Origin: Fragilaria crotonensis
Lineage: Eukaryota; Bacillariophyta; Fragilariophyceae; Fragilariales; Fragilariaceae
Length of the DNA stretch: 51,172 nt
Assembly: GCA_022925895.1 (NCBI GenBank)
Contig: JAKSYS010000457.1
Coordinates: 1-51,172 of the forward strand
Direction of reading: 5' to 3'
A program made the position numbers and the translations under genes. The first letter of the stretch is position 1, and the number at the start of each line of letters is the position of its first letter. Positions 22,401 through 33,800 of this stretch are shown piece by piece. A model generated the notes under the pieces. That model saw nothing but the letters and a program-made list of their open reading frames with translations. It did not search any database and had not been told where the DNA came from.

Positions 22401-25400
22401 AACTCTTCGTGGAAAGGGACTAGCACTGGGGCGCCTTGACGCGAGAATTTCCATTGCATGACATGACTCGAGCATTTAGACAGCTCTAATGCACCGCCAC
22501 TAGCGTGTAACAGATCGCTCCATTCTTGCGCATTCTTCTGGGTTTGAGTAAACAGTTGTTTCACTGTAGTTGTGGAGCCATCCGATTCAAACTGATTCGT
22601 TTGGCCGTTGCAATCGTCGACAAAGCTGATCAGTCCAAGCGTTGCTGTGGTTTCTTTCTCATTCTCGGTTCCGACATACTGCGCGGGAACGGCGACTTGA
22701 TCGTACCCATCCAACAAAGCACTTGACAACATACACCAGATCCCTGGAGAATTTGCGCTTCCTTGGCCTGTCCCATAGATCGGGAACGAGTCTTCGTGTC
22801 GATACCCCGTGGATGCCAATCCCAATTCGGTACGTATCCTATACTCCGCCGTTGACAAGGTTGTAACATTTGTCTGCGTCACCTCCACTGGGACTCGAAC
22901 TTCCGACTTGCTAGCATGCCCAAATTGGGAATGATGCGATCGTAGCACGCGGTGGCGTCGTAGTTTGTTAAGATTACCGGTTTCCTGGTTGCTCTGGAGA
23001 TTTCGCATTGTAACTCTTCGATGAAGACTGGATCCGGAGCGCATCGGGCAGCCCGGGAACCATATTGCCCATCATTCAACGCCTGGCTGTCTTCTGCTTT
23101 CTGCATCGCCTCTCGCCACTTAACTCCGAGTGCCAAATTAAAGTCTGCTTCATATATATGAATAACTCTTGTACGATGAAGATGAACGTTATCGGGGTCT
23201 TTGAATAAAATGGTATTCGCGATGATTTGCCATCGTTTGTATGAATACCCTCTCTTCAGTGCATAATTCAGCATGTTGAGATGCAAGCAGAACAACTCGT
23301 GCTGTTTGAAGTCCAGTTCCTCCCTTTGTTGTTTAAATTCAGACGTGAGTTCATCATCTGAGGCGTCCGTCTTGTAGCTGTGCTTGGCAATCAGTGCCTT
23401 GTAGTGACCAAGGTGAAGTCCAGAGGGAGATGTTGTCGTCGACTCTGTCCATACCCGAAGTTTGCCTTCAAACTCTTCTTCTGTGATGGTTGGCTTCGAT
23501 GGATTTTGACGGATGTCGTGTACTTGTTTCATGTGGCTCAACAAAAGTTGTACGTTACCATGTAAGGTAGTACTATTGTATACGCCATCTAAGATCTGTT
23601 GACCGTGCAGAGTTGCTCCATCCATTCCCAAGTCGGTGGCAAGGGGTGGTACCGTGAACGGTGTTCCGAACGCTTGGCCGAAATGGTTGCGATTCCGTTG
23701 TTGCAATCTTTCCAGGACTTCGGTAGGGACGTCAATTTGGATCCAGTCCGTACATGTTTTTGGGTCCTCACCTTCTAACCGGGGAACTTCCACTCTTGTT
23801 ACTCCTTGTCTCGTGTGAGTTTTCCGCACATTTGCCAATTTCTTGAACATATTTTTTATGTCCTCCGCCTTTTTTAGCCGTCGTATCTGAATTGCCGTTT
23901 TCCGATCAGCCGAATCCATTGATTGCTCCAAGTTGTGAAGCTTCTGTTTGAGTTCTTGATCTCGTCTTTCCGTGCTCGTCGCCACCAGTTCTTTGATTTC
24001 CTGATCCATGGCTCGCATTGCACTCGAGCATGTCTGAACTGTTTCAGGGAGTTCGAAGGGTTATCCAATGACCTCGCGTCCTTACGCAGTATTTCGTGAT
24101 GGTTCAAGCCAGTCTTCAGGGCTGTTAATTGTTTGGTGAGGACGAGCTTTTTCTTACGAGCCTGGGCCAGTGCAACCGACCAGGCTGGTTCGAATACCTT
24201 TGGGAGATCCTTTTCAGCGTTCAGGCTTGCATCCAGAATGTCGCGATCTAAACGCTCCGCAAATGCGTGGCGATCACCTGGTGTTTGAGTCGATCCGATC
24301 GTTCAAACGCATTACATTTTGTGAGCAGTTCGTGTTTCCTGCGGATATATGCTGTTACCTGTTTATGGTGGCGTGACGAGAGTTCCCGTGTGGTGCGGTT
24401 TACCAGAGTTTGGGTGTCCGATCCGAACAATACGTCCGTCTTGAAATCCATAAAATATCCCCGATGATCGGTCGCCACACCGTTGTTGAAGGCTTCATAC
24501 CCAGCTCTGAGTACTGCGTTGCATACTGAGGACTCGCGAGTGCATAATCTAGTCGCTTCGATCCTCGTGCATACGTTGCCGGTGGTGCTGAGGAATGGCG
24601 GCTGGCCATAATGTCCAGTAAGTGATGATCACTTGCAATTTTACTCATGCCGTCGGGATCCGTTCCCAGAGTTTCATTGAAGTCACCAATGAGTAGAATT
24701 TCACATCCGTCGTCTTGATACTCTTTCAACCACTTTGATAAGTCGCGTCGAAACGCTACTCTAGGATTTGAAATTTTATCTTCCGATTGAAGCAATAAGC
24801 TAACATGTTGTGCTGCGACTGTTATCTTTCCTGCGATGCCACCTTTGACAATAGGTTGATATGCGGATATAATTGCCACTTTCCTCCCAGCTCGACCTTG
24901 GAAGACTTGACTTGACCACCTACCCCACTTGTCTCGGTCTTGTTTACACAAGCGACCAGTTAGTGAGCCAACTGTCATAACCATAGTGCCTCCAGGTTTA
25001 AACGGCGTTTGGAATGGAATTGGTGAGGTGCCCACCACGATGCGACTGCGTTCCCAATGTTGGTTCGCAGTATTAAACAGTATGTTTTTGACTGATGCTT
25101 GTGTAGTATCCACGTTATGTTCTTGCCCGCAAAAAACATCAGCCTGTATCTCTTTGATATATCGACACACGGAGTCAAACTTGCCCCCTTTTTTATCTAA
25201 TTGTAACCCGTTTAAGTTTATTGCATAAACTCGAGTAACATTTGGTTCTTTGCCTTGGCATTCGTCGCCCCAAGGGTTATTTGTGCGGCTGTTCTCCACG
25301 GTAAGTGCTGTTGATCTTGGCGTGGTAGTGACGGTTTCCTCTACTGTTTTGTTCGTCCGCGACAGAAGACGGTGCCATTGAGCTTGTGCTTTCTGTAATG

Positions 25401-25530
25401 TTGTAAGCAGAGGCGTCGGAGGCACCCTCGTATCTTCTCGCTGGACTGGTACTGCTTGTTGTGGTTCTGGTGAAGGAAGAGTCGTTCGCCGACCTCCTCC
25501 TTCGGGTACGCGATCGTACACCCGATTCAT
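19478..25530 (-). CDS. LINE A ORF2: endonuclease, reverse transcriptase, RNase H, CCHC
   Basis: Nicks target DNA and copies element RNA. Endonuclease (about 25270-24450): INLNGL, CGQEHN, IGDFNE, RLDYALAS, TDHRGYF. Reverse transcriptase (about 23670-22400): FGQAFGTPFT, TSPSGLHLGHYKAL, motif A NYDATACYDRI (about 22931-22963), motif B GTGQGSANSPG, motif C FVDD (about 22608-22632), then GGALELSKC. RNase H (about 21040-20540): SDGS, YRAEAYG, TDSQ, VRGHQD and NVDAD, all catalytic acids present. C-terminal knuckle CPLC...H...C (C-x2-C-x8-H-x3-C) near 20170-20220. ATG at 25530 overlaps the ORF1 stop as ATGA. The frame breaks near 24470, between 24250 and 24020, and near 22930, so this copy is probably inactive unless these are sequence errors. 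The last 1,188 codons are one open frame. Confidence 0.88.
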
Positions 25531-27436
25531 GGAGTTTTCGCCCCAACTGGACCCGTTTCTGATGTGTATTGGGGATCCAGGGGAGCTGGCTTGGATGAAT
25601 GTGACGTCCTATTTTGTTCTCGTGTTTGGTTGGCATGTTCGTTTGTGAGCCTCAATGGATCCTCACCAGATGGTGACGTCAATTCGTCGCTGAGTGGAGT
25701 TCCAGTCACCGAGAGTTCGTCCTTATCGACATCATCGAATCTTGCAGTTAGGTTTCTGCTGACTTCGTCGCTTTGTTGAGTGGACAGGTCATGTTCGAAC
25801 TCCTCTTCTGTGGTATCTTGAATATTGTCCTCAACATCCTCAAATGTCGTGTCGTTTACATCAATCGACTCGTCTGTCAGGTCTAGGAGCATGCCATGTT
25901 CTTGTTCGCCGCGGTAGTCACGTTGGGAGAGTGTAATTCCTTTGCGGGTTCTTTTTGGTGGCGGAGATCGGACAATAGTCGCATCAATCTCTCCAAAGTG
26001 CTCTGGTACGCTGGTGCTTCCTGATCTTTGTGAGCTGGAAGACAACATATGATCTCGGTTTATCATGCCTATGCGACCTGGAACAGGTGTCGGCATGAAT
26101 TGGGAAGCAGCTTGCTGGGACTCATTTCGCGCCGCGATATCTTGTGCCATCAGCCCAAACATTCTGGCAAGTTCTGCTCGTATGTCCGTCATTGAGTTCG
26201 TCAAGATACTCACATTCTCACCCGATGTTAGTAGGTGTTCTCCTATTTGTTCGAATTGCATTGCTGTATTGTCCTGAATCTCCGACAAGCAACCCGAAAT
26301 CTTCCCTTGGGTGTTGACTGAATCTTCTAATTTTTTCACCACATGTTTCAGTTCTGTCTGAACCGCATCGATCTTTTGACTGGTATCCGTCGCAAAGGTG
26401 TGAAACTTTTCTTCTAATGATTCCAGTTGCCTTGATGCTGCTCGTCCAGCTAGTTGCAAAGTTTCCAACTTTTTCTTCGTTGCGTGTTCCAATTCTCGAA
26501 GTTTTGCCTGATACTTGGATTCTGATGCCAATGTCAACGATTGTGTTGATGCTGTACTGAGTTCGTCCGTACCCACTGAAGTGCGACCCTCCGTACTTGA
26601 CGAGTCTTCTTCGTTCACTTGTTGTTGTTGCGCAGCTCGTGCCTCAGGAGGTTTTTTCCATGCATTCTTTGAAGGCTGGCTCGTAGAAGACATTTTCTTT
26701 CGGTTCTGTTTTCCATCTGCCGACTTCGAAGGGTTATGTTTTATCTCATACGATGGTAACTTCTGCCATACCGCGGCGGTCGAGAGATTTCCAATCAGTA
26801 GGACATTGGAGTCCGCTGCCGTCTTGATGTGTATCTCGTCTGGGAGGTCCGGAACGCTATCTCGGAACCGGGCTTCCCTATGGCTTGGGGGTGAGAGTCT
26901 CATGCGATACTGCCTGAGCTCTTCCGTTGCTTGTTCGTGGTAGTGGACTGGTGCCAAGAAATATGCCTTTCTCTCTTTTGTTCCATTAACAACATCGCAC
27001 AACGCAGATGATCCGTCGCTGAGTTTTAATGTCGTGGCCCATTCCCGTGTTGACCGTTTTTGGATACTGCCATCGTTGCAGTATTCGATACGTTGTTGAT
27101 CCAGATGAAAGATAGAAGGGGACAGTTGTAAAGCTTTGACAGAATGTAGCCATTTTTCATGAAACTTAAACTGGTTGTTGATTTGGTCCTCTGTCATAGC
27201 GCTGAATATATATCGCGGGAGAAAAGTAGCCGTGCCGTTGCCATTTAGGACTTTTAATAATGCTTGACACACAGGAGTTACATGGCGTTCTCCACAGTGG
27301 ATTGCTAAATGCGGAATGACTTGATCCATTGGGGTTTTCTTGTGGCGCTCAATATCGAAGTATGGTGTGACGTCTGGCATCTCACTGCGAAGGTATTGAG
27401 TATAGCGATGTGTCGACGTTGTGTTTGGCGCCTTTA
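25527..27436 (-). CDS. LINE A ORF1, 3' part
   Basis: Continues ORF1 of element A from the insertion point of B, in the middle of the KAPN codons. Conserved with B: MDQVIPHLAIHCGERHVTP.CQALL, FLPRY, HLDQ.R.EY, KRSTREW, SALCD.VNGT, PPSHREARFRD. These are followed by a Ser/Thr-rich linker and a coiled coil of about 150 residues (AKLRELEHATKKKLETLQ and on). An acidic C terminus ends in TGA 25529-25527, overlapping the ORF2 start. I see no CCHC knuckle and recognise no fold; by position it should be the RNA-binding partner of the retrotransposition complex. The open frame runs on to 27863, but the part beyond 27436 is antisense of element B and not part of this protein. Confidence 0.8.
27423..27436. 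repeat. Target-site duplication of LINE B, left copy
   Basis: GTTTGGCGCCTTTA, identical to 36737-36750; the target is ORF1 of element A. Confidence 0.93.
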
Positions 27437-27530
27437 CACAATTTTCTAGTTTAGAGTTTCGCAAGTACAGTCTGTCCGCAGTCCGTAATTGCGTACAGTA
27501 AATAGGAAGTTGTCGCGTACCCCAAGCATC

Positions 27531-30500
27531 ATGACCATGACCGAAGGAACGGCTCCCACGCCTCCTTCGGCTCTCCCCGTCGATTTGACTCCATCGCACA
27601 CGATGTATGGATTCGAGACTGACACCTGGGTAGATCAACCCATTCCCGAAGCTCCCGACTGGTTTTCCCGCCAAGAACGTTATCGTAGGAACGCCAACGC
27701 GCAGGCCTATCGGCAGTACGGACACCCAACCAACTGGAATCGATACATTCATCTTGGATTGTTTGTGTTCGAAGATTGTTTCGAATGCGACAAAGTTTGG
27801 GCAGCTGTTAACACGGATCCTCTCATGGTCCATAGAGCAATCTGGTATAACTTCATGAGTCACGTTGATCGTGATCTCCAGGTTCCAGTCAAGTTAAACG
27901 ATTGGGCAACCAACATCTCTCAACCGTATCTAGCGGTCCATGACCCAACGACATTGCACGAAACCGATACCACTGCTTACTCTTGGAAAGAGATGCGATT
28001 TTTCAAACAGCAAGAGGAAATGGAGATTGACGATGCCCAAGCTTGGATCCCAGTTTCAGGACGCCGTCGATCAAAGAGCCCACCAAATCAGCAGTCCATT
28101 ATTAACGTGAATACGAGCAATGTTGTCGGTGCCTTTGCTCCTGGTTTTAATCTTCCCCCAGAAGAATTACCAAGGAACTATCGACCCATGGAAAACAAAC
28201 TGCCGGAACAACGAGGACAACTCCCATTGATCCAAAAGAACAAAGACGTGATCGAAAGGAAAGGGGAAAAAGCTGACCAGCTCAACAAAACGATGAGAGA
28301 GAATAAGAAGCAGGATTCTCAGCAACTTCCACTTGGTCGAAATGTGACGGATAACGAAGTTGAACAGGAAACCCAACACGTATTTGGTAACAACCGACAT
28401 GATCTAAATGAAAAGGAGAGTACGACGCCATGGAACAATACAACCACCCAAACAGCACCACATCCAAACATTCCGACAAACGATGGTACCCATCGAGTCA
28501 CGATCAAATGGTTCCCACCGGAGGATTTGGCAGTATACGAAAGCGACAAAAATAAAATGAATGAAGCAATCTACAACTTAGTGAGTGATATTCTCCCCGA
28601 ACAATACGGAATGCTGTACCGGTGGGAAAGCGAAGATTTGATGATGTCAAATTCGGTGCAAAATCTAACAGCTATCGGGTTACGAGACTATATATCTCCG
28701 AAAGTTACAATGATACCAGAGCGATCTCAGATGATATTTGGAGTCCGCTTTGGCTTTAAGAACAATCCGTCCATGTGGAAGAATTCTGAAATGATGAAGG
28801 AAAAGTTTACAACAAAACAACTTGATGTCACAATTTCAAACTCTGCGAGCTCAAGTGGTAAAATGGTTACAGCGGGATATATCCTGCTCAAAGCTCCGAA
28901 CACCACTCATAAACTCTGGTACAACAAGTATTTAAGGAGTTTACTGCCGGATCATGCTCCATTTTTTGACGTCATTCGACAGAAAAAGTGCCCTATGGAT
29001 CAGCTAATTCCACATCTCACGATCCAATGCGGGGAGAAACATGTCACACCGTTGTGCCAAGCACTTCTTCCGATCATGACGGGACGAGGTATCGCTCTGT
29101 TCTTACCAAGATACGCACTAGGCACAATGAGCAACGAACAGGTTCGGAAACATTTTCAGTTCCATGACAGGTGGGCAAAGTCATTGCAAGCGATCACACT
29201 TTCTCCACAAGTCACTCATCTTGATCAAGTTCGCACTGAATACCATGAAGACGGATCAACAACAAAACGATCTACACGAGAATGGATAGCATCTCTTAAA
29301 GAAAAGGACGGAACCACTTCAGCTTTATGCGATGCAGTTAACGGGACAAATGACAACAAGGCATATTTGGTGACTCCGAGTCATTATTTTAAACGCGCAC
29401 AATATCAATGGCAGCAATACAAATCAAGGCTTTTCCTCCGAGTCATCGAGAAGCAAGGTTCAGAGACAATTTACCAGGTCTTCCCGACGTAATAGTCATT
29501 CAGACGGAGATCCAAGCAAATGTGCAATTCCTGGAACAAATGTCGATGGCGACAACATGGCACCGAGAACCAGAAGGACAACCAAGGTCAGATTCAACGT
29601 CGCCAAGCAACAATTCCAATCACAACAAGCCCCAAACAGTCTCACAGAACACCAGTCTGAACTCACATCTCCAACGCACAAAACAAGCATGGCCAACTCC
29701 ATCTGAGGCGTCCAACAACCGTAGCGATCAGTCCACTGGAACAACTAACCAACGCAACAACCATGAGCAAAACAATCCGTACCTCGGGTCGGAGGCAAGT
29801 TCTGCCACAAGTATGGAAGAGGAAAGAAGCACAACCTCAACACGATCAATGACAGTTGTCTCTCGAATGAATAGCACGGACTCTAGATTCCATGAACTCG
29901 AACAGTTAATCAAACGACAACAACAGGAGTCGAAAACATCAGGGAAGATATCATCGGACCGCTTGAACAATCTTGAACGGCAATTCACAAGAATAGAGGA
30001 GTTGGATACCAAAATGTCGGCAGTCCAGACGCAACTAGAACATTCAAATGTGAAGCTGGAACAATCGGCAAAAGAGCAAAAGATCTTATCAGATAATTTG
30101 GAGGTACTTTCAAGGAAACATCCCACCAATTTTCAGACATGAACGACAAGATACTTCTCACAATGGAAAGCCAACAAGACATGTCATACACGATGTTGGA
30201 CATGAGGAAACAATTCGAACAATTATCTCAGTTTATGACAGCCATGGCGGACAAAATGGAAATAGCAATGACACGACAACACATCGACGGCACGAAGTAT
30301 TCAAACCCTGGAAATTTGGAAAATCCTAGGGCAAACAAAAGAAGCCAACATAGTGGCGGGTCGAGCGTGCATTCTGGATCGACGAAATCGAAGACATCTC
30401 AGGACTCATCCCAAGACACGAGCGTTTACAGATCTCCTGAGAAAAAGAAACAGCATACAAGATCCAAACACCGAATCGGCGATGACGAACACAACAACTG

Positions 30501-30807
30501 CATAATTGCGGATAAGATAGATAAGGACAAGATTAAACCAATAGAGGGCCTTGCATACCAAGAAGAGAAGGGTGAAGGATTCGCAATTCATGGAATCGGT
30601 GGTGAAGACCTTCTTGAGGATATGTCTGAGTCGTCGGACGTCTGCTTAAACCTTGAAGATGCTTTCGAGGAACTACAACACGCTAATACCCTACACCAGG
30701 CTAGCGGACAACATCATATTGGGAACCTTGCATCCCGCGAAGCCCCAACCGATCTGGACGATCAATACACAAGACCCCTCGATCCAGACGGTGGCAAACC
30801 TGATTAA
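27531..30807 (+). CDS. LINE B ORF1, unrecognised conserved protein with coiled coil
   Basis: Begins MTMTEGTAPTPPSAL, matching MTMTDEAAMPPPP of A. Order of conserved parts: YGFETDTW...PDWFS..ERYRRNANA (N terminus), a variable charged linker, NDGTHRVTIKW, LYRWES, LRDYISPKV, GYILLKAPN, MDQLIPHLTIQCGEKHVTP, KRSTREW, PPSHREARFRD, then a Ser/Thr-rich stretch and a long coiled coil (ELEQLIKRQQQ..., RIEELDTKMSAVQTQLEH). The THR.T.KW region could be an RRM-like fold, but that is a guess. The frame changes by one base near 29435 (a base missing in TTTTCC compared with A) and near 30105. Stop TAA 30805-30807 overlaps ATG of ORF2 as TAATG. Confidence 0.8.
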
Positions 30808-33800
30808 TGGCGACACAGCATCATAATCAGCAGCGTACAGAGGAGGTGATGCGGACACGAGGAGAGACTACCGCGAACGAGGAAATGAACAGCCTAGATA
30901 CTACCACGATTCCATTTGGTCAATCATGCAATGGCGGAATGTCCAACAGAACAAGAGGCCGCTATATGTCACAAGGACAAGACAGGCATCCACCACTGCC
31001 ACATCTGTCATCAGTTTTAATGCTCCCGAGACATCGCCCTGGACGAATCAAAGCAAGAAAGCAAACAGACCCACAGGCTACACAATCATTCGGTGATGCG
31101 GTTGTGTATAAAGACCCACGTTCGTTAAGGATATTCTTTCAGAATGTAAAGGGATTGACGTATTCCTCCGGATTGGAGGACTACAAATACTACATGTCCC
31201 AGATGGCGGCATTCGAGTCGACTGTTTTGGATTGGCTGAGACAAACACCGCGTGGCAACAATACCATCTCCAAATGGAATACACAGCGAGTGTTAAGAGA
31301 CAGTTTAGATTGGGGAAAACAGTCTTTGGGTACCCAATAACGGAGGTGGATCGATGTTCGAGTAGCGAATCTTTTCAGGCAGGGGGATGTCTCACCACTA
31401 TCCGAGGAAAACACACAACGACAGTTCAAGGTCCAGGAATCTGCGACCCTACAGGACTGGGCAGATGGAGTGGAATCACCATCGAAGGTAAAGGCGGATC
31501 CACTCTTTCGTTACTCACTGTCTACAGAGTATGCGAGGGATCAGTAAGGCAGGCGCCACTAGGGAGTGCATTGGTAAGGGAACATGAGTACTACCGGAGA
31601 CAAGGTGAAGTTTCTCCCCAGCCCCGACAGAGGATACTATCAGATCTCCGACAGACAATCATGAAGCTCCAGAATGCAGGGCACTCGATTTTGGTAATGA
31701 TGGACGCAAACGGAACCATCTATCAGGATAAGCACTTGCAGGAATTTATTGGATCCTGCGATTTGTCTGACTTACACAGCACTCACCCTGCCCCATCCAC
31801 ATTTATTGGTTCAGCGAATCGACGGATCGATTATATACTCGGGTGTCCAAAAGTTGTATCCTCTGTAATGCGCCAAGGCAGTCTTGCTTATATAGAGGGC
31901 CCACAATCAGATCACCGAGGTCTCTATGTCGATCTAAGACTGGAAGAAATCCTAGGGGATACGGTTGATAGTCCAATGGATACACCGAATATGAGATCGT
32001 TGTACAGTGGAAATCCAGAAATGGTTGCTACGTATCTATCGGGAGTCCGGAAATACTACGAGACTCACAATATGGAATCTCGGATCCAAGAGTTACATGC
32101 ACGTCATCAGGAAATGACAACGCCACAACTCCGCAAACTCTTATGTGCGTGGGACAACGACCAAGGCCGCGCGATGATGCATGCCGAAAAGGTTCTCCAC
32201 ATCCAACCGAAAACATATAAATGGTCGCCGAAACTACGCAATACGGGGGTGATAATGCGATACTGGAAACTCCGACTGCGCGAACTCCTACATGGGGCAG
32301 ATTACCAAGAAACCTTTCAAAGATGGGAAACGAAGATTCAAGAATTTGACTCGTCCTTTCGACTTCCCGAGTTTGGTCAGGCATTGGATGTGAACACGGT
32401 CAGAAAGCGTCTCAACGAGGCATCTAAACAACTGCGCATCGTTCAGAAACATTCATTGTCTCACCGCCAACAGAGTTTTCAAGATCTGTTAGACACATAC
32501 GACGCTGACACTAATCACCACACGAAACATGAATCCATGCGAAAGGCCAAAATCGTACGACGAACACTCTCGAGTGAATCAAATCGAAATATGTTTTCAC
32601 ATATCAAAAACTTGATTAAACCGGGGGGAATACTCTCCACTCACAAAGTTGAAAATTCCTCGCGAGAAAGAAGCCAGCAAGGTAACTCAGCCCGGCGATG
32701 TGCACACGGTATTGGAGGAGACCTCCCCTGCGGACATAATGTGGGACACCATCATCTCTCGCGAGGAAATCGAAGCCCACCTTGTCAAGTTCAATAGAGA
32801 CGCATTCAGAGCTGCAGCTTCTTCACCTTGCGGCAATGGCACGATCCATGACGCGTTAACATTCACCAGTTTGTCTCCTGCAGCCGAGGATCTCCTACGG
32901 GGGGATAGTACCATCTTCATGGCATGGAGACGACATGCTATTGAAAGAGTTTCTCGCGTCGTTCACCATTCCCAACTCGGTACAAGACGCTGATCCAATC
33001 CCCATTACCATCTCCAGTGAGGATTTCAAGAAAGGAATCCTAAGTTGGAAGGAATCTACCACTACGTCCCCATCTGGACGACACCTCGGTCACTATAAAG
33101 CGTTGGTACAGGATCCGATCCTGCTCGACAGTATGGCCAAATTCTTGAACATTGTTGTGACACGCGGGATATCTATTCCCAGATGGCAAAAAGCAGTGAA
33201 CGTCATGATCGAAAAGATAAGGGAGATCCCAAAATCAATCGTCTACGTATCATTCATCTGTTCGAGGCAGACTATAACTTGTTCCTGAAACTCACTTGGG
33301 GATCGCGACTGGTACGGAGAGCAGTGCAGATGAATCTACTCAACTCGGGCCAACACGGTTCAACTCCAGGAAAACGACAATGGAACCTATCATGTTGACC
33401 CAACTAACGGCCGACATGAGTAGACTTTTGAAGACCAACTACGCTCGATTCGATAATGACGCGTCTGCGTGTTTCGATCGTATCATAGTAGCCCTGGGAA
33501 TGTTGGCCGCCCGACGATGCGGCATGCCGATCAATGCTGTAAGGTCTCACGCCCAATCGTTGGAACTTATGCGCTATATGGTTAAAACTGTGTATGGAGT
33601 GTCGGAGAATTCCTATACAGGTACTCCATTTGCTCCTCTTTTGGTACGGGCAAGGCAGCGGAGCATCCCCTGCTGTTTGGCTCACGTTGGTAGTCATTCT
33701 TCTGAATACGCTGGAGCGAGTCAGTCCCCTCGAATGAGCTTCCGATCATCGGACGGCGTCAATACGCATTCGAGATTGGTGGATGCATTTGTGGACGACA

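Noticed and set aside
22885-22925. tRNA-like GGACTCGAAC
   Set aside because: It lies inside the reverse transcriptase coding sequence (VPVEVTQ region) and has no cloverleaf.
27437-27863. The open frame of LINE A ORF1 continues 142 codons upstream of the insertion point
   Set aside because: This part is antisense to the 5' leader and ORF1 of element B; the real upstream part of A ORF1 is at 38045-36751.
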